Below are positions 17,599-26,579 of a stretch of 64,000 nt of DNA, piece by piece. Each line of letters opens with the position of its first letter. Positions within the stretch are counted from its first letter, which is position 1. The position numbers and the translations under genes are program-made. The notes under the pieces are model-generated. The model searched no databases and was not told the DNA's origin. It saw nothing but the letters and a program-made list of their open reading frames with translations. Origin of the DNA: Streptomyces sp. CG4 (lineage in GTDB: Bacteria; Actinomycetota; Actinomycetes; Streptomycetales; Streptomycetaceae); the NCBI RefSeq assembly GCF_041080655.1, contig NZ_CP163525.1:8990001-9054000 (forward strand), written 5' to 3'.

Positions 17599-18080
17599 TC
17601 CCGCCCGAGTATCGCCGCGGCCGCGTCGACGCCCTCGCGGGTGCCGATCACGATCAGAGTGTCCCCGCCGGCCAGCCGGAAGTCGGGGCCGGGGGAGGGG
17701 ATCGCCTCGGCGCGCCGCAGGACGGCCACGATCGACACACCGGTCTCGGTGCGCATCCGGGTGTCGCCGAGCAGCCGGCCGTTCCAGTACGACGCCGCGG
17801 ACAGCGCGGTCCGCTCGGCGACCAGTCCCAGTTCCGTCGTGGACAGCAGGCTGGAGCTGTGGTGCGCCGGCTTCAGCGTGTCGGCAAGGGCCTCGGCCTC
17901 CTGGCCGGACAGCCGGACCGACAGCGCACAGGCGTCGGGATCCGCGCCCCGATACGCGCTGAGCGTTCTCGACCCGTCCCGGTGGGCTACCACCGACAGT
18001 CTGTGCTGCTCGCGGGTCGTGAGGTCGTACCGGACGCCGATGCCCGGCAACGGCGTCCTACTCGTGCGTACGGCGCCCAT
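17595..18080 (-). CDS. TrkA-C domain regulatory subunit of the antiporter
   Basis: A 161-residue soluble protein. The C-terminal half is an RCK_C/TrkA-C domain (TGVSIVAVLRRAEAIPSPGPDF, then LAGGDTLIVIGTREGVDAA, read in parts). The N-terminal half (residues 1-75) resembles the KhtT-type N-terminal domain. In KhtT the subunit gates the antiporter in response to pH and c-di-AMP or other ligands. The ATG start is chosen over longer frames because a GGGGGG-type site precedes it and the N-terminus fits family length. Confidence 0.82.
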   Translation of the reverse strand: MGAVRTSRTPLPGIGVRYDLTTREQHRLSVVAHRDGSRTLSAYRGADPDACALSVRLSGQEAEALADTLKPAHHSSSLLSTTELGLVAERTALSAASYWNGRLLGDTRMRTETGVSIVAVLRRAEAIPSPGPDFRLAGGDTLIVIGTREGVDAAAAILGRE

Positions 18081-18286
18081 GGCTGCCCCCCTGTCCGACT
18101 TGAATGTTTCTTGGTGAAACCATTGCTCGGAGCTTAACCCGGCGGCATGCGGCCGACGGAAAGGCCCCGGTCGGGCAGGGGTGCGGCGTGGTGATGGCGA
18201 GACGATCGCGCATCGGCTGTGAACCGGTCGTGAATCGGTCACACGGGCAGCGCGGCGCGAACCGTTCGGGAAGGGAATGCCGCGGT

Positions 18287-18469
18287 CTATGGGTCGGCGA
18301 GGGCGGTGCCCTCGTCGTCATCGGCGGCTGTCTGGCATGCGTGACACAGCTCGTGCTCCCCGTCGCGGGTGACGACGGTGCCCCAGCCGAGGCACACCTC
18401 GCATTCGCGGGCGAGCCCCAGGTTGGGACGGGGAGGAAGGAGTGGGCTGCGGTGGGCTCCGTGTGCCAT
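18287..18469 (-). CDS. Small zinc-ribbon-like protein
   Basis: A 60-residue protein. Two cysteine pairs, CEVCLGWG (residues 28-35) and CHACQ (near 47), form a DnaJ-type CxxCxGxG zinc knuckle, followed by an acidic tail. AAGGAG lies 10 bases before the ATG, which decides the start within a longer open frame. Its function is unknown. Such small proteins are common in Streptomyces. Confidence 0.75.
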   Translation of the reverse strand: MAHGAHRSPLLPPRPNLGLARECEVCLGWGTVVTRDGEHELCHACQTAADDDEGTALADP

Positions 18470-18633
18470 GGGGGTGGTGGCTCCTTGGAGGTCGCGGAGG
18501 AGATGCGACGGCGTCGCCGTGGGTGATGACAACGCTGTCGGTGCGCCTCTAAGTATGTCTGACTTATCCGTTCTGTCTGTGACGAACGTCACTTTGAGCA
18601 CTTCTCTGTGGAGTCTGTCGGTGATCCGGCGGA

Positions 18634-19677
18634 TCACCCGAGCCGGCCCAGCCGGGCCTCTCGCCACAGGTCCACGCCGCCCTCGGTCGCGTGCTTGTCG
18701 ATCTCGGCCAGCTCCTCCGCCGTGAAGTCGAGGTTCTCCAGCGCGGCGACGTTCTGCTCCAGCTGCTCGGTGCGGGAGGCGCCGATGACAAGGGACGTCA
18801 CCCGCTCGTCGCGCAGCGCCCAGGCCAGCGCCAGCTGCGCCAGGGTCTGCCCGCGCCGGGCCGCGATGTCGTTCAGGGCGCGCAGTCGCCGCAGCATGTC
18901 GTCCGTCAGCCAGGACGTGTCGAACGACGCCCCGCGCGCCGCCCGCGAGTCCTCCGGCACGCCGTGCAGGTAACGCCCCGTCAGCAGGCCCTGGGCGAGC
19001 GCCGTGAAACCGATGACCCCGAAACCCTCCTCCTCGGCCGCGTCCAGCAGACCGTCGGTCTCGATCCAGCGGTTCAGCATGCTGTACGACGGCTGGTGGA
19101 TCAGCATCGGTGTGCCCAACTCCCGCAGGATCGCCACCGCCTGCCGGGTGCGCTCGGCGTCGTAGGAGGAGATGCCGACGTAGAGGGCCTTGCCCTGGCG
19201 TACGGCGGTGTCGAGCGCCCCCATCGTCTCCTCCAACGGCGTGCTCGCGTCCAGCCGGTGGGAGTAGAAGATGTCCACGTAGTCCACTCCCATCCGGCGC
19301 AGCGACTGGTCCAGTGAGGCCAGTACGTACTTACGGGAGCCGCCGCCCTGCCCGTAGGGGCCGGGCCACATGTCCCAGCCGGCCTTGGTGGAGATCACCA
19401 GCTCGTCCCGGTACGGCGCCAGGTCCCGATGCAGCAGCCGTCCGAAGTTCAGCTCGGCCGCGCCGTACGGCGGGCCGTAGTTGTTGGCCAGGTCGTGGTG
19501 GGTGATTCCGAGGTCGAAGGCGCGCAGGGCGATCTCGCGCTGGGTCTCGAAGGGGCGATCGTCGCCGAAGTTGTGCCAGTAGCCGAGCGACAGGACCGGC
19601 AGGTCCAGTCCCGAGCGGCCGGTGCGCCGGTAGCGCATGGTGCCGTCGTAGCGTGCGGGGTCCGCGACGTGGGTCAT
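18634..19677 (-). CDS. Aldo/keto reductase, YghZ/GprA (L-glyceraldehyde 3-phosphate reductase) type
   Basis: A 347-residue NADPH-dependent reductase with a TIM-barrel fold. The N-terminus MRYRRTGRSGLDLPVLSLG and the catalytic tetrad context DLANNYGP (Asp, Tyr), STKAGWDMWPGPYG (Lys) and IFYSHRLD (His) match the YghZ subgroup. The C-terminal coenzyme loop contains VIGASRTEQLEQN. The gene stands alone. In E. coli this group detoxifies methylglyoxal and L-GAP. Confidence 0.9.
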   Translation of the reverse strand: MTHVADPARYDGTMRYRRTGRSGLDLPVLSLGYWHNFGDDRPFETQREIALRAFDLGITHHDLANNYGPPYGAAELNFGRLLHRDLAPYRDELVISTKAGWDMWPGPYGQGGGSRKYVLASLDQSLRRMGVDYVDIFYSHRLDASTPLEETMGALDTAVRQGKALYVGISSYDAERTRQAVAILRELGTPMLIHQPSYSMLNRWIETDGLLDAAEEEGFGVIGFTALAQGLLTGRYLHGVPEDSRAARGASFDTSWLTDDMLRRLRALNDIAARRGQTLAQLALAWALRDERVTSLVIGASRTEQLEQNVAALENLDFTAEELAEIDKHATEGGVDLWREARLGRLG

Positions 19678-19893
19678 CGGGTCTTCTCCGGGTGGTGCCG
19701 TAGGGGGTGCCGCTCCGTGTCCGGACGGGCCCGTCCACCCTGTGTCCTCGTGCCGCGCAAGTCCAACCGCCGTCCCGGATGGGATTGAGCGCTTCCGTTT
19801 CTGAATCGGCCGCGCCCGATTCGCCCGCCGACCGCGCTTGTTCGATCCTACGAACTTCGCGCAGACCGGGTTACCGGGCCTCGCTGGCTTTGA

Positions 19894-19908
19894 TAGGAAA
19901 CTTTCCTA
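19894..19908. promoter_or_regulatory. Palindromic operator upstream of chitosanase gene
   Basis: TAGGAAA-C-TTTCCTA is a perfect 7+1+7 palindrome 52 bases before the chitosanase start. Streptomyces chitosanase genes are known to be controlled by a ROK-family repressor (CsnR) that binds a palindrome with an AGGAAA/TTTCCT core. This site fits that pattern. The repressor gene is not in the window. Confidence 0.75.
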
Positions 19909-19960
19909 CCAGTAGCGGAACGAACCAACTCCCCACCCCCCGCATCGACTTGGAGTCCCA

Positions 19961-20809
19961 GTGGTGCACGCAGACCGCGACACAGCCCCTGCCACCGTCT
20001 CCCGCCGGACCGTCGTCGCCGCGCTCGGCGCCGCCGTCGCCTCCGGCGCGCTCCTCGGAACCCAGCGCGCCCTCGCGGCACCCGCGGCCCGCGCGGCCGC
20101 GTCGGGCCTCGACGACCCGGCGAAGAAGGAGATCGCCATGGAGCTGGTGTCGAGCGCGGAGAACTCCTCGCTCGACTGGAAGGCCCAGTACAAGTACATC
20201 GAGGACATCGGCGACGGCCGCGGCTACACCGCCGGCATCATCGGCTTCTGCTCCGGCACCGGCGACATGCTCGACCTCGTCCAGCTCTACGCCGACCGCA
20301 AGCCCGGCAACGTCCTCGCCAAGTACCTGCCCGCCCTGCGCAAGGTCAACGGCTCCGACTCGCACGACGGCCTCGACCCGAACTACCCCAAGGACTGGCG
20401 CAAAGCCGCTCAGGACACGGTGTTCCAGCAGTGCCAGAACGACGAGCGCGACCGGGTCTACTTCAACCCCGCGGTCAGCCAGGGCAAGGCCGACGGCCTG
20501 CGCGCCCTCGGTCAGTTCTGCTACTACGACGCCCTCGTCATGCACGGCGACGGTGACGACCCGACCAGCTTCCGCAACATCCGGGGGCGGGCCCTGCGCA
20601 GCGCCAAGCCGCCGGCGCAGGGCGGCGACGAGACGGCGTACCTCAACGCCTTCCTCGACGCCCGGGTCTGGGCCATGAAGCAGGAGGAGGCGCACAGCGA
20701 CACCAGCCGGGTCGACACCGAGCAACGGGTCTTCCTGCGCAAGGGCAACCTCGACCTGAACACGCCGCTCGACTGGAAGGTGTACGGGGACAGTTACCAC
20801 ATCGGCTGA
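19961..20809 (+). CDS. Chitosanase, glycoside hydrolase family 46
   Basis: A 282-residue secreted endo-chitosanase that cuts GlcN-GlcN bonds of chitosan by an inverting mechanism. The signal peptide is Tat-like (VSRRTVVAALGAAVASGALLG, cleavage after AALA near residue 40). The catalytic region is ELVSSAENSSLDWKAQYKYIEDIGDGRGYTAG (read in parts), with the general acid Glu in SSAENS and the Asp in EDIGDGRGYT, both standard for GH46. The GTG start follows GGAG. It is controlled by the upstream palindrome. Confidence 0.95.
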   Translation: MVHADRDTAPATVSRRTVVAALGAAVASGALLGTQRALAAPAARAAASGLDDPAKKEIAMELVSSAENSSLDWKAQYKYIEDIGDGRGYTAGIIGFCSGTGDMLDLVQLYADRKPGNVLAKYLPALRKVNGSDSHDGLDPNYPKDWRKAAQDTVFQQCQNDERDRVYFNPAVSQGKADGLRALGQFCYYDALVMHGDGDDPTSFRNIRGRALRSAKPPAQGGDETAYLNAFLDARVWAMKQEEAHSDTSRVDTEQRVFLRKGNLDLNTPLDWKVYGDSYHIG

Positions 20810-20838
20810 CCCACGAGGCGTCGGCAACGAAGCCTGCG

Positions 20839-20896
20839 GCGGGCCGTCGGGCGCGGATCGGATCCCGGGACACCGGGGCGCAGCCCGACGGCCCGC
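20839..20896 (+). terminator. Long inverted repeat after the chitosanase gene
   Basis: A perfect 14-bp inverted repeat (GCGGGCCGTCGGGC and its complement) with a 30-base loop begins 30 bases after the stop codon. Part of its right arm (20888-20895) can instead pair with 20904-20911, so two exclusive hairpins are possible. It likely serves as a transcription terminator or RNA stabiliser. Confidence 0.6.
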
Positions 20897-21087
20897 GAAC
20901 CATCGGGCCGTGCAGGTGCGTCCGGGCGCGCCGCGGACCCGACTGCGGAAGGCGTCCGGCACGGGCGGCAGCACGGCGCGAAGACCGGGGCACCGGATCA
21001 GCGGGCGGGGCGCACTCGCGGGTCGGGGTCCCGCCGGGCAAAGATGGGCGGTGAGCGATCGATCCGACGATGCGGAGGAACGGACCC

Positions 21088-22728
<1,641 letters not shown>

Positions 22729-22738
22729 GACGTCGTAC

Positions 22739-22771
22739 GGCGGCCTCCGGCATCGCGTACCGGTGGCCGCC
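22739..22771. terminator. Hairpin between pgm and the SGNH hydrolase gene
   Basis: Arms GGCGGCC/GGCCGCC enclose a second pair CCGG/CCGG, giving an 11-bp stem broken by a T-T mismatch. It sits in the 77-bp spacer of two convergent genes. Confidence 0.55.
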
Positions 22772-22805
22772 GTCGCTCGGCTGTGCCGGCTCGGGGGACG
22801 TCGGC

Positions 22806-23723
22806 TCAGCCGTGCCGGTGCCCCTCGTCCAGCCGGGCCAGGACCGCCTGCGCCATGGCCTGCTCGCCCTTGGCGTTGGGGTGGGCCGGGGCCGCGGGGG
22901 CGGTCGGTCGCAGTGGTTCGATCCAGCGGTCCGCGGGTGCCTTGCACATGTCGTGGCCGACCGTAGGGGTGTAGGTGTCGACGTACTGCGCCCGGTTGAG
23001 GCCGGCCACCAGGCGCAGCATCAGGTTGAGCCGCTTCTCGGTGTCGCGCAGGTAGGCGAAATCCTGCCGCGCGAAGGGGACCTGCGGGAAGCAGCCGCTG
23101 CCGTCGTCGGGCAGCAGGTCCGGGTAGCCGACGACGACCACGCGCGCGTGCGGCGCCCGGGCGTGCACGGCCCGCAGTACCCGGTCGACCTTCGGGGCGG
23201 TCCGTACGATCGCGAGGGTGAGCTGGTCGTAGCCGGAGGCGTGGTACGAGCGCTCGCAGGGGTTGCCCGTCGGGTCCTGGGCGGCGAGGCGGGCGCAGGT
23301 GCTGATGATCGGGCCGAACCCGACGTCGTTGCCGCCGATCTGAACGGTCACCAGATCCGTGGCGCGCCCCAGTGCGTCGAGTTGGGGCTTGTTGGTGCCC
23401 TGCGCCTGCCACATCTCGGCGGTCGTCGCGCCGGCGCAGCTGACATCCGTGAAGGCGGTCACCTGCCGCTGCGCCGCCACCAGCGTCGGGTAGTTGTGGT
23501 CGGAGCGCGCGCAGTTGGCGTCCACCTGGCCCGGGATGCCCGGGCCCGAGGTGTAGGAATCGCCGAGAGCCACGTAACGGACGTCGTGGCCGGGGCGGGC
23601 GGGGTGCGCGGCGGCCGGTGTCGTCGAGGCCGCGACGAGGGCGCAACCGCCCAGTGCCGCCGCCACCACGGCGGTCCGCCGCCGACCTCTCGCTTCGCTC
23701 GCCGGACGCGTGTCGTTCGCCAT
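22806..23723 (-). CDS. Secreted SGNH/GDSL lipase-esterase
   Basis: A 305-residue exported hydrolase. A signal peptide ends near AAAHP (residue 38). All four SGNH blocks are present: YVALGDSYTSGPGIPG (catalytic Ser), a Gly in the block after FTDVSCAGA, VQIGGNDVGFG (Asn) and HPNAKGEQAMA (His with its Asp partner about three residues earlier replaced by Ala-Pro context, so the acid is uncertain). Six cysteines suggest three disulfides, as in the Streptomyces coelicolor and S. rimosus extracellular lipases. The ATG follows GGGGAGGA. Confidence 0.88.
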   Translation of the reverse strand: MANDTRPASEARGRRRTAVVAAALGGCALVAASTTPAAAHPARPGHDVRYVALGDSYTSGPGIPGQVDANCARSDHNYPTLVAAQRQVTAFTDVSCAGATTAEMWQAQGTNKPQLDALGRATDLVTVQIGGNDVGFGPIISTCARLAAQDPTGNPCERSYHASGYDQLTLAIVRTAPKVDRVLRAVHARAPHARVVVVGYPDLLPDDGSGCFPQVPFARQDFAYLRDTEKRLNLMLRLVAGLNRAQYVDTYTPTVGHDMCKAPADRWIEPLRPTAPAAPAHPNAKGEQAMAQAVLARLDEGHRHG

Positions 23724-24008
23724 GAATCCTCCCCCTGAACCGGTGCATCGCGCGGTCGGCGCACTGGAGGGCGCCCCTCGCGCGTTCGACTGGGTCTGTA
23801 TACCGCCCGGTAGGTCTCGCGGACCAGAAGCGGGACGCAACGAGTTCAGGGGGCGGGGGCCAACCGGTGTTCTGCACTACACCATCCGGTGGCTTCTCGC
23901 CACCGGAGCGTTATTCGCGGCACCGATTTCCTGATCATTCCACTATCGAGCCCTTGGGACTGACCAGCCGTCATCAAGCTCTGACCCAATTCGAGGAGAG
24001 TGGAGAGA

Positions 24009-25244
24009 ATGACGACATCGCCGCGACGGCGATCCGTTCTGGCCTCGGCCGCCACAGCCGCAGCGCTGGCCGCAGCCACGCTGGCGACCGCGGGATCCGC
24101 CTACGCCCAGGACCACACCACCCCGCAGCCTTACCCGAACGAGCCTGCGCACCCGCGTCACGTGCAGAAGCCCGTGTCTCCGATGAAGCCTGAGTACCCG
24201 GCGCATCCGGAGAAGCCTTTCGCCCCGGTGAAACCCGAGTACCCGCAGCACCCGGTGAAGCCGGTCTATCCGGAGAAGCCTGTTCATCCGGTGAAGCCCG
24301 AATATCCGGTTCACCCGGTGAAGCCCGCCGTTCCGGTGAAGCCGGAGTATCCGCAGCACCCGGTGAAGCCGGTCTATCCGGAGAAGCCCGTTCATCCGGT
24401 GAAGCCTGAATACCCGCAGCACCCGGTGAAGCCGGAGTACCCGGTTAAGCCCGAGTACCCCCAGCGTCCGGTGAAGCCTGCGTATCCGGTCAAGCCTGAG
24501 TACCCGCAGCACCCGGTGAAGCCGGAGTACCCGGTCAAACCTGAGTATCCGCAGCGTCCGGTGAGGCCGGAGTACCCGGTCAAGCCCGAGTACCCCCAGC
24601 GTCCGGTGAAGCCCGCGTACCCGGTCAAGCCCGAGTACCCGCAGCGTCCCGTGAAGCCTGCCTACCCGGTGAAGCCGGAGTACCCGGTCAAGCCCGAGTA
24701 TCCGCAGCGTCCCGTGAAGCCCGCGTACCCGGTGAAGCCTGAGTATCCGCAGCGTCCGGTGAAGCCGGAATACCCGCAGCGTCCGGTGAAGCCTGCGTAT
24801 CCGGTGAAGCCGGAATACCCGCAGCGTCCGGTGAAGCCTGCGTATCCGGTCAAGCCGGAATACCCGCAGCGTCCCGTGAAGCCCGCGTACCCGGTCAAGC
24901 CGGAGTACCCGCAGCATCCGGTGAAGCCGGAGTACCCGCAGCATCCGGTGAAGCCGGAGTACCCGCAGCATCCGGTGAAGCCGGAGTACCCGCAGCATCC
25001 GGTGAAGCCGGAGTACCCGCAGCATCCGGTGAAGCCGGAGTACCCGCAGCATCCGGTGAAGCCGGAGTACCCGCAGCACCCGGTGAAGCCGGAGTACCCC
25101 ACCCACCCGGTGAAGCCGGAATACCCGCAGCACCCCGTGAAGCCCGACTACCCCACGCCCCCGACAAAGCCCTCGAAGCCGCATGAGGAGCACCACGAGA
25201 AGAAGCACGACAAGAAGCACCACGAGGGCGACGACGAGGACTGA
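24009..25244 (+). CDS. Secreted repeat protein with proline at every third residue
   Basis: A 411-residue protein. A signal peptide (PRRRSVLASAATAAALAAATL, cut after AYA near residue 33) precedes about 340 residues built from x-P-x triplets, mainly KPEYPQHPV (9 aa) and KPEYPQRPVKPAYPV (15 aa). The run ends in a His/Lys/Asp/Glu-rich tail (EEHHEKKHDKKHHEGDDED). Such periodic Pro-Lys-Glu-Tyr sequence should form an extended polyproline-II rod. The tail may bind metal or the wall. No LPXTG motif or membrane anchor is seen. GGAGAG precedes the ATG. Function is unknown, and a wall-spanning spacer or adhesin is only a guess. Confidence 0.85.
   Translation: MTTSPRRRSVLASAATAAALAAATLATAGSAYAQDHTTPQPYPNEPAHPRHVQKPVSPMKPEYPAHPEKPFAPVKPEYPQHPVKPVYPEKPVHPVKPEYPVHPVKPAVPVKPEYPQHPVKPVYPEKPVHPVKPEYPQHPVKPEYPVKPEYPQRPVKPAYPVKPEYPQHPVKPEYPVKPEYPQRPVRPEYPVKPEYPQRPVKPAYPVKPEYPQRPVKPAYPVKPEYPVKPEYPQRPVKPAYPVKPEYPQRPVKPEYPQRPVKPAYPVKPEYPQRPVKPAYPVKPEYPQRPVKPAYPVKPEYPQHPVKPEYPQHPVKPEYPQHPVKPEYPQHPVKPEYPQHPVKPEYPQHPVKPEYPQHPVKPEYPTHPVKPEYPQHPVKPDYPTPPTKPSKPHEEHHEKKHDKKHHEGDDED
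24905..25093 (+). repeat. Exact 27-bp tandem repeats inside the proline-rich gene
   Basis: Six identical 27-bp units (each coding a permuted YPQHPVKPE) are followed by a seventh with one silent change. Earlier repeats in the gene differ by several synonymous changes, so this block is a recent expansion by slippage or unequal crossover. Confidence 0.85.
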
Positions 25245-25654
25245 GGCTTGCTGGATGTGTGAACGGCGGTGACGCCGACCGGCTCAGGCAAGCCGGAAGT
25301 TCCGTGAGAGATGGTCGGGCCGCCCCGCACAGGGCGGCCTGACCTCTTTTCAACTCCTGGCTAAAAATCTAGCAGTTGGCCGAGAAGTGCCTCCGTGCAC
25401 AACCGGTGGTCCGCGTTCCGCCGAAGGTGAGGCATCTCGTCCCCGCCAATACTCCGGCCGCCGCACCACCCGTCCGACGCGCCCGCCCCGGTCCTCCCGG
25501 CACCCGTCCCCGGGGTGCGGGGATGCGGCTCGCGAGTATTCACCACGCCTTCCTCACGGGATCTTCACGAGGGGATCACTTTCGGTCGATCGGTGCGCGG
25601 AGGCTCGCCCGCGGGGCAGACGGCGCGCGGATCGCCTGCCTAGCCTCCCGGGCC
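25245..25654. other. Intergenic region with terminator, no gene seen
   Basis: About 410 bp. Apart from the terminator hairpin and an A+T-rich patch just after it (25362-25380, CTGGCTAAAAATCTAGCAG, a loose palindrome), no coding frame with convincing start and codon use was found. It should contain the promoter of the next gene. Confidence 0.5.
25318..25339 (+). terminator. Rho-independent terminator after the proline-rich gene
   Basis: The stem GGCCGCCC/GGGCGGCC with a 6-base loop is followed by TGACCTCTTTTC, giving the classic GC stem plus T-rich tail. Confidence 0.8.
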
Positions 25655-26182
25655 ATGCGACCACCTCTGATGAGACGTCTCGGTCTCACCGCCGTCCTCG
25701 CGTTCGTCCTGGCTCTCTTCGGATTCGCCCCCGGCGCCAGTGCCGCCGAACCCGCCCCGGCCGCACTGGCCTTCGCCACCGACGGTGCCACCACGACCCC
25801 CGGCGGCACCGTGAAGCTGTCGATGACGATCACCAACAACAAGACCTACGACATCTGGTTCGTGTACCAGACCATCGACCCGACCTGGCTGACCACGCAG
25901 CGCCCGGACCTGAAGTACAGCTTCACCGGCTGCAGCCTGGCCACGGTTGCCGGTGACACGCCCTGTTCCGGCACCGGCCCGAGCAACCTGGGCGGCAACT
26001 ACGGCGCAACCATCCCGCCCGGTCAGAGCCGCACCGTCACGCTCACCCTGCGGATCGCCGCCGACTCCGGCTGCAACGGCAACATCGGCTTCTACTCGTA
26101 CTTCTACGCCGAGTTCGGCGACAAGACCAACACCAGCGGCGGGCCTGTCTACACGCCCGAGACGCGCGTGCTCTGCGCCTGA
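25655..26182 (+). CDS. Secreted protein, probable Ig-like/beta-sandwich fold
   Basis: A 175-residue exported protein of unknown function. A signal peptide (LGLTAVLAFVLALFGFAPG, cleaved after ASA near residue 33) is followed by a domain with the pattern of bacterial Ig-like or CARDB/DUF11 modules: TPGGTVKLSMTITNNKTYDIWF, later IPPGQSRTVTLTLRI. Four cysteines suggest two disulfides. The neighbours give no clue. A second in-frame ATG five codons in is an alternative start. Confidence 0.7.
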   Translation: MRPPLMRRLGLTAVLAFVLALFGFAPGASAAEPAPAALAFATDGATTTPGGTVKLSMTITNNKTYDIWFVYQTIDPTWLTTQRPDLKYSFTGCSLATVAGDTPCSGTGPSNLGGNYGATIPPGQSRTVTLTLRIAADSGCNGNIGFYSYFYAEFGDKTNTSGGPVYTPETRVLCA

Positions 26183-26579
26183 CGGACACCCCGGTTCCGC
26201 GGCCCGGGGGACGGGATCCGGCCTCCCCGCCCGACGTCTCGCGCGGCACGGACCATGCACACCGCGCCCGGCGGACCCTCAAGGTCCGCCGGTGCGCCGT
26301 ACTGCGGCTGTACCTGCGGAACGGATCCGTCCGTGCGCGGTGCCCCTCACGCGGGCGACGGGAAAATCGTCAACGGGGTTGCTCCCAGGGGTTGTTGGAT
26401 ACCTGTGATTTTCCGTCAGGTTTCGTAACACGACCACAAAAGCTACACAGGACCATCACCATGTGACGCGACGGATGCGTCGACGACCGGCTTCTGAGGG
26501 GGACGCCGGCGTCACGCAAGGGGGTGGGTCCGCTCCGCGGAGCCGTGCTCACCCCTGCCCGGGGAGGGGACTGCACCGC
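26183..26579. other. Upstream region of the polysaccharide operon
   Basis: A 397-bp stretch without a credible gene. From about 26370 it becomes relatively A+T-rich (GTTGTTGGATACCTGTGATT, then TTTCGTAACACGACC), which suggests the operon promoter lies near 26380-26460. This would leave a 5' leader of over 100 bases with GC hairpins (26525-26560). I do not recognise a known riboswitch. Confidence 0.45.

Noticed and set aside
24905..25093. CRISPR-like array of 27-bp repeats
   Set aside because: The units are directly adjacent without spacers and encode a regular peptide repeat in frame; no cas genes are present.
23943..25223. Long minus-strand open frames opposite the proline-rich gene (Leu/Arg/His or Gly/Tyr repeats)
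   Set aside because: They are complements of the 27/45-bp repeats. They lack signal peptide, Shine-Dalgarno and sensible composition, while the plus strand has all of these.
26400..26579. c-di-AMP (ydaO-type) riboswitch in the leader of the deacetylase gene
   Set aside because: Leader has GC hairpins, but I could not match the conserved core of this or another riboswitch class.
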